Under the pieces are notes generated by a model that saw only the letters and a program-made list of their open reading frames with translations, searched no databases and was not told where the DNA came from. Shown one piece after another: positions 58,234 to 64,000 of a stretch of 64,000 bases of DNA. The DNA lies in the NCBI GenBank assembly GCA_036250195.1, contig JAVHZZ010000005.1, positions 180,713,448-180,777,447 on the forward strand. Reading direction: 5' to 3'. The translations under genes and the position numbers were made by a program. The stretch's first letter is position 1, and the number at the start of each line of letters is the position of its first letter. The stretch is from Mixophyes australis. Lineage: Eukaryota; Chordata; Amphibia; Anura; Limnodynastidae.

Positions 58234-58960
58234 TCATGTGTGGAGAAGATGCAGAGGACAAGTATGGAACCCCAGGGTATCAATGTCATAACTCAACTGG
58301 ACCTTAGAGATGACCTTAGATAGAAGGGGGAGAAATGGCTTTCTCCATGCCCAGGCAATAACCTCCCTGGTAGTGATGAATATATGACCTATAACATAGC
58401 AGTCTCTTGAGGAGATCTGTGGGGGGAGGTGTAGTAGAACAACATCTGGAGTGTAAGGGACATCTTTCTTAGTAACAATCATCAAGGATAGTAGACCCCA
58501 GGCATTCCCAAAATATATGAAAAATTTAAACCGTTGCCCCAGCAGTACTTGAGTGGGCCAGATCTTATGCAATTTGTCTGGAGTCATGTAGAGCATATAA
58601 ATCAGTTGAAACATAATCTCGGTGTGGTTCAGGCACCATGACTTAAAATGGGTGATCTGGAAAATGTCATCCCTTTGAGATGCGTCCACCATGTGCCCGA
58701 TGTCATGATCCCAAAGGAGGTACGTATACCAGAAGGAGATTTCAGCTCTATTGGGCCCAGTCGTCAATTTGGCTAGGAGTAGAAGAATGTATTTGGCAAG
58801 TGTTTGTGTTGGGCGTTAAGGAAGAGGAGACAGTGCTGGACCTGCAAGTACTTAAAGAAATTATTCTTTGGAATATTAAAGAGGCTGCGCAGCTTTGTAA
58901 AAGACAACATTATCTGAACTGAAGAATATCTAAATGAAAATTCCTTACAGCACTTCACAA
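58234..58960 (-). pseudogene. L1/Tx1-like LINE, C-terminal fragment
   Basis: A - strand frame of 177 codons includes FQLIYMLYMTPDKLHKIWPT at about residues 53-72, which matches the post-RT region of L1/Tx1-like ORF2 proteins (WYMTP.KLHK). It lacks the CWRC zinc-binding Cys residues that should follow (here VLLGQRFKF), probably after a mutation or frameshift. Upstream RT is not seen; the Penelope-like element begins 440 bases farther on. Confidence 0.65.
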
Positions 58961-59647
58961 ACAACTCTAGCAGTTAGATTCACCAAAGACTAAACACACA
59001 AGTCACAATGTAGAACAAAAATATAAAGATATGTGAATAATTCTGCACTATTTTATCACTCAAAAAACAGAAAGAGTAAATAAAAATACTTAAAATACTT
59101 CCATTCAGAAGTTTTGACATATGTCGATTCTTCTTTTAAACTCTGAAGAATAACATGTATAAAAAAGGAAATATATAGAGTAATAGTGCAATTTTGTATG
59201 GCAAAGTGATGCTAGTAAATATTTATTAATATAGATCCAATAAGTACCGAAGGTGGTAAACTGTCTCTTCCAAATTGAACTTCCACCAACTGACTGTGTG
59301 TCCAGGTGCACATAGATAGTATTGTGTTTATCAGCACTCCACAAGCTGAAATGCCCCTTAAGAGGCCCTACTTACAATTTTTTTTTTCCCATATTTCATA
59401 TTGAGTAGACTCTATTCCTTTACGATATCACAGCAGTTCGGCCATCATACCACCATACGATAGAAAACATAGAAAAAAATCTAAGGCAGTATGTTTTTAA
59501 AACTTTAGTAAGTACAATTACAGTACATGGGTACTCCTATCGGATCGACTGGAACAAATAACATTTAGAATGTAAAAGCTGCGGAATAAAATACTGGAGT
59601 TCCTCACAGATGATATTAACGAACAGGTAGGGGTCCTTTCAGTGAAT

Positions 59648-59708
59648 GACACACTATGACCGACGCGTTTCGATCCTTCGGTCTGGATCTTTCTCAAGGT
59701 AGTGTGTC
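59648..59708 (-). ncRNA. Hammerhead-ribozyme-like motif, left arm
   Basis: On the - strand: GACACACTA pairs with TAGTGTGTC (9 bp, stem I), then CCTTGAGAAA in the CUGANGA position, a GATCC/GGATC stem II, GAAA, CGCGTCG and GGTC^A before the stem I return. Stem order and GAAA/GTC fit a type I hammerhead. The CUGANGA core does not match canonically, so activity is doubtful. Confidence 0.45.
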
Positions 59709-60384
59709 ATTTCATTTATAATAATTAACAGTCATGTGATGAATCTCAATAAAACATTTTCAATAAACCACAATATTAAACAAAAATGATACAACATTGT
59801 TTGCATACCAGAATAGTAGATGAAACATAAATATCTCAATTTAAATGTTTCAACATATAGTGAAGTCAAGCCTCATTATAGAGTGTACTTAATTCTGTAT
59901 GAACGGAACCAAGCCTCATCATCAGAGTATTCAGATGGTGATGCTTCCGCACATAATGGAGCCAAGCCTCACTTTGGAATACACTTTATTCTGTATACAC
60001 TGAGCTAGGCTTCATTTTCAGACATGACACAAATGTAAAAAAGGGGCTGAATTATTATTTTGCCAGGATGAAATGAATGAGTAATAGAGTAATTAGCATT
60101 CTATATCAAGTCATCGACTCTGATAATTCAGCCATAGCAAAATCAAGCCTCCAATCCAAATTCATAAAATACATCATAGTCATAAGCTCTTGAAAACATA
60201 ATAGTTCCAAAAACATCAAAATGAATAGACTTAATAACAGGGATACAAGTTTAAAACCAAATAATAAAGATATATTTGATGGTACTGGATATTAAGATGT
60301 TCATCTATTCTTCTCCAAAGAACCCCAAAAAGAAAAAAAAATACTTAGTCAAATCATTCCAGAAAACACTTCAGTTCAAAATCT

Positions 60385-61586
60385 TTGTTTATACCCACGG
60401 GAACGGCGATGGGTACCAGGTTTGCCCCGAGCTATGCCAATTTATTTATGGCATACTTGGAATATCATTTTATTGATGATAGGCTCAGGACAAACCTGGT
60501 ATTTTGGAAGCGGTACATCGATGATGTCCTCTTCTTTTGGAGAGGGGACAAATTCTCACTGGATGTATTTTGCTCCAGTTTGAATTTTAACAGTTGGAAT
60601 ATCAAATACTGCTTTGATATCAGTAGGACTTCAATCCATTTTTTTAGACTTAGAAATTTATATCAAATATATGACTATACATACAAAGAGTTATAGAGAA
60701 CCGACAGACACCAATTCTTACTTTTTTTCCTCGATTCAACACCATAAAAACTGGATAAAAGGTATACATTATAGCCAATTTCTTCGGTTATGTAGAAACT
60801 GTACCGAAGATTCGGTGTTTACAACACAGGTAGATGACATGTATAAGAATTTTCAGAAAAAGAACTTTTAGATACAGCCAAAAATAAGGTCAATGTGGTG
60901 GATCGCAATAATTTCTTTGTAGACAAAGCGTCCACTAGACGCAATAACGAAAGATCCAAGATTGCGGTTATCTCCGACTATAATAATTCCTATAAAAACA
61001 TAGAATTTTTTTTTTTTTTAAACATTGGCAAATAAAAACTCAACTTTATAGGAGATCTCGGAGTCTCAAAGACAAATTGGTAAATGGAGCTATGTAGAGT
61101 TCCCAAGAGCAGGGAGGATTAAGTCTAAGGGTTTTTATCGGTGTGGCCAGGGTTATATGTGTAAATCTGTTACAAAAAGTAATAATAAAATAGAGGAATT
61201 CATAGTTCAAAATTAGAGATATAAGATTGAATCATTTATCACCTGCAATTCATGCAATGTTATTTACCTTATTGAATGTAACTGTGGACTTGTTTATGAT
61301 GGCATAACATCACGCCCTTTAAATAAATGCCTTTACAAGCATGTCCACATTATCAAATTGGGATACGAGTTACATTCACTATCTTTACATTTTAAGAAAA
61401 CAACATAACTGTTGCGGAAAAGATATCAAGCACTTTATAGGCATAGATATGGTACAAAAGAACTGGAAACACAGAGATATTGCCAACTTACTCTCTAAAA
61501 GGGAAATGCAATGGATTTTTAAACTTAATTCCTTAATGCCTGTGGGTCTAAACAAAGATTTTGAACTCAAGTGTTTTCTGGAATGA
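60385..61586 (+). pseudogene. Penelope-like RT (C-terminal half) and GIY-YIG endonuclease
   Basis: The RT and endonuclease together copy element RNA into a nicked target. Visible: GTAMGTRFAPSYANLFMAYL at 60400-60459, and RYIDDVLFFW (catalytic YIDD) near 60510, in a frame open to 60696. The sequence then shifts to the frame 60614-60871. The GIY-YIG module appears at 61250-61370 as VIYLIECNCGLVYDG, with the second motif altered from the usual YVG. Its C-terminal part is FIGIDMVQKNWKHRD ... LLSKREMQWIFKLNSLMPVG in the frame 61341-61586. At least two frameshifts and stops near 60869 and 61215. Everything upstream of the GTAMG motif is missing, replaced by the inverted arm. Confidence 0.88.
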
Positions 61587-62294
61587 TTTGACTAAGTATT
61601 ATTTTCTTTTTTCTTTTTGTGGTTCTCTGGAGAAGAATAGATGGACATCGTAATATCCAGTACCAGTACCATCGAATATATCTTTGTTATTTGGTTTTAA
61701 TTACTTGTATCCCTTTATTAAGTCTATTTATTTTGATGTTTTTTGCAACTATTATGTTTTCAAGAGTTTATTACTACAATGTATTTTATGAATTTGGATT
61801 GGAGACTTGATTTTGCTATGACGGATTTATCAGAGTCAATATTGCACAATTTGCACCTTTATATACGATGATCGTGGATTATACTTACCTTTGATATAGA
61901 ATGTTAGTTACTCTATTACTTATTCATTCCGTCCTGGCAAAATAATAATTTAGCCCCTTTTAACATTTGTTTGATATCTGAAAATGAAGCCTAGCTCCGT
62001 GTATACAGAATAAAGTGTATTCCAAAGTGAAGTGAAGCTTGGTTCCATTATGTGCGGAAGCATCACAATCTGAATACTCTGATGGTGAGGCTTGGTTCTG
62101 TTCATATGGAATTAAGTACACTCTATAATGAGGCTTGACCTCACTATATGTTGAAACATTTAAATTGAGATATTTGTGTTTGATCTACCATTCTGAATTG
62201 CAAACAATGTTGTATCGTTTTGTTTAATATTGTGGTTTTTTGAAAATGTTTTGTTGAGATTCATCACGTGACTGTGAATTATTATAAATAAAAT

Positions 62295-62355
62295 GACACA
62301 CTACCTTGAGAAAGATCCAGACCGAAGGATCGAAATGCGTCGGTCATAGTGTGTC
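62295..62355 (+). ncRNA. Hammerhead-ribozyme-like motif, right arm
   Basis: The same 61-nt layout as at 59648-59708. The only difference I see is T for C after GAAA (GAAATGCG against GAAACGCG). Stem I and stem II are intact in both. Confidence 0.45.
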
Positions 62356-62599
62356 ATTCGCTGAAAGGACCCCTACCTGCTCGTTAATATCATCTGTAAG
62401 GAACTCCAGTATTTTATTCCGCAGCTTTTACATTCTAAATGTTATTTGTTCCAATCGATCCGATAGGAGTACCCATGTACTGTAATTGTACTTATTAAAG
62501 TTTTAAAAACGTACTGCCTTAGATTTTTTCTCTGTTTTCTATCGTATGGTGGTATGATGGCCGAACTGCTGTGATATCATAAAGGAACAGAGTCTCCTA

Positions 62600-64000
62600 T
62601 TGCCTTCTTTAAGTCCAGATATCCAGCAAATTTGGAATTTGAATCGAAATTTCTCTACTACAAAATATTTATCTGCAGGAATCTTCAAGCAAGAACTGGT
62701 TGTGGAAGCACTAGTCATTTACATTGGTGATTTAATACAAGGATTCACGGTCAGTGCAATTACATGAACAGAAAAGGGCATAAACTTTCAGGTTTTTAGA
62801 ACCAGAGCAAACGGTTATGAATGAGTTAAACCATTTAAAGAAAAGTGCTTGATGGCATTTAAGACATCATGCAATCTAAAGATACTGGAGATTCCTGCGA
62901 TCAGTATATATAGTAAAAAGGAGAGTGCTCCTCCCAGCAGATGCTTCTACTCTTCTTAAGCCAATTTTATAAGTTTGACTTCCCGATCTCCAGTTGAATA
63001 ATTTTTTTCTGGAGAAGAATCCACACAGATGACTCCTGATGCTTTGATTGCGATGGGATAGTACAGCTCTATCTCCAAATGATGAGGAATACGGCTCTAG
63101 GAATGGTGGAGAGGGATGTTGCAGTACTAGAGTGGAAGTAAAACTTTTTTTTCAAAGTGAGAAAAGCACATAAGGGTGCTGGGGGCCATATGTGAAGGTT
63201 AACCCACTTTTTTGTAAGAACTGTTATAGGAACAATCGCCAAAGAATAATTTTGACCATTGCCTCATAGATGTTGCAGTATTGTCTTGAGATACAGTCTG
63301 TCAAAGGTAAATTAGGGGAGAATATTAATATTATTATGTAATCTTAGTTGATCTTAAGGGAAATATGCAGAAGATTTTGAGACTCATGTAGAATTGAATG
63401 TATATCTGTTTTCTTACTGCGCATGTGTACCAAAATAAAAGTGACCATATATCTACATGCAGATTTTGGCGCATCTTACACTTATGTTTAGAGACGTGGA
63501 ACAGAAGAAGGAAGGGGTGGGCAAGTGTAGGCTAAGTACAGTAAGGACGTGTTCACCTAACTTCAGACCTGGTCGCATCCACAGATATACCTTTTAGCAT
63601 GTGTATCTCTTGTGGGTGCTGGAGGACTGGTGCAGCAGTATGCAATCATGAGCAGCACTAGCTAGCCGCTTCTGATTGGCTAATTGCGGATTGACCGTTC
63701 TAACTTTTGATGCTTTTCATTAACCATGTTTGGATCAGTGGCAGCTCATCACCATCATGCTATCGTCAAGTACACCCGTCATGACACTAGTCAGCCAATC
63801 ACTGTGTTGGTGAATTTTTTATTTGGTTGAAAACATGAGGTCAAGCAACTTCAGTCAGGAGGAGAGACCAAAGAAATGGACAGGTATCTTGCTGGCTGGA
63901 TACCTGTCATCACTGCCCACGAACACAAGGCATTTAGTACTGCTGAGCCAAATCCACATGAGCCCTAGGAGTTAGTCGCTCCATTGACCAAATACAACAG
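62600..64000. other. No recognisable gene
   Basis: No protein motif could be read in any frame with confidence. The - strand of 62.9-63.2 kb has short protein-like runs that may be LINE debris. A CTGATTGGCTAATTGCGG word near 63671 is typical of repeat promoters but isolated. Confidence 0.4.

Larger units (their letters stand above)
59404..62599 (+). mobile_element. Penelope-like element flanked by ~1-kb inverted arms
   Basis: Left arm 59404-60398 is the inverted copy of right arm 61542-62599. Shared landmarks include AAACATTTAGAATGTAAAAGC, the 61-nt hammerhead-like motif, and GAGGCTTGAC(C/T)TCACTATATG. Between the arms, 60399-61541 codes on the + strand for the last part of a Penelope-type reverse transcriptase and a GIY-YIG endonuclease. 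The right arm begins within the final codons of the ORF and continues into the 3' UTR, so the left arm is an antisense copy of the element's 3' end joined to a 5'-truncated body. The arms have diverged by substitutions and small indels. Confidence 0.88.

Noticed and set aside
6040..64000. NRN1 exons, expected downstream of FARS2 from synteny in other vertebrates
   Set aside because: No neuritin-like peptide was recognised in either strand; the gene probably lies beyond the window.
1..64000. tRNA, rRNA or snRNA genes
   Set aside because: I saw no cloverleaf with A/B boxes or other recognisable RNA gene apart from the hammerhead-like motifs; a covariance search was not possible.

Overview
This window is vertebrate nuclear DNA. 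An anuran amphibian is most likely, judged from the mix of repeats: many palindromic MITEs, hAT, Harbinger and Tc1/mariner DNA transposons, Ty3-type LTR elements, L2, L1/Tx1-like and Penelope-like retroelements, and a Helitron-like fragment. No bacterial or viral gene organisation is seen. The only host gene I can support is the 3' end of FARS2 (mitochondrial phenylalanyl-tRNA synthetase) on the + strand. Its terminal intron fills 1-5802, its last coding exon is 5803-5944, and an AATAAA signal lies at 6018-6023. Everything after about 6040 looks intergenic and consists almost entirely of transposable elements.

Layout. 0-6 kb: FARS2 intron and last exon, with one 290-bp hAT MITE. 6.6-12.9 kb: two Tc1/mariner transposase relics and two LTRs. 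12.9-16.7 kb: a complete non-autonomous LTR retrotransposon (LTR, gag-like repeat ORF, polypurine tract, LTR). 17-18.7 kb: an L1/Tx1-like reverse transcriptase relic. 20-23.5 kb: MITEs and hAT derivatives. 27-39.6 kb: a deep nest. A hAT-type repeat was invaded by an ~8.7-kb Harbinger element carrying a Myb-like gene (+) and a HARBI1-like transposase (-). The Harbinger element was in turn invaded by a 282-bp hAT MITE, two palindromic MITEs and a 3.4-kb hAT-type element that holds sixteen 100-bp repeats and a 219-codon ORF. 42-47 kb: two solo LTRs with exact 5-bp target duplications, then a 2.1-kb hAT-type element. 49-54.4 kb: Ty3 pol and gag fragments and an L2 LINE split by a second LINE tail. 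56.5-57.1 kb: Helitron-like. 58.2-59 kb: L1/Tx1-like tail. 59.4-62.6 kb: a Penelope-like element flanked by ~1-kb inverted arms, each holding a hammerhead-ribozyme-like 61-nt motif.

The elements do not act as a pathway. The one functional pair is the Harbinger Myb-like protein and its transposase, which in this family work together; both are damaged here. Most target-site duplications, splice sites and frame checks below were read by eye from the bases. Family names rest on motif recognition without a database search.
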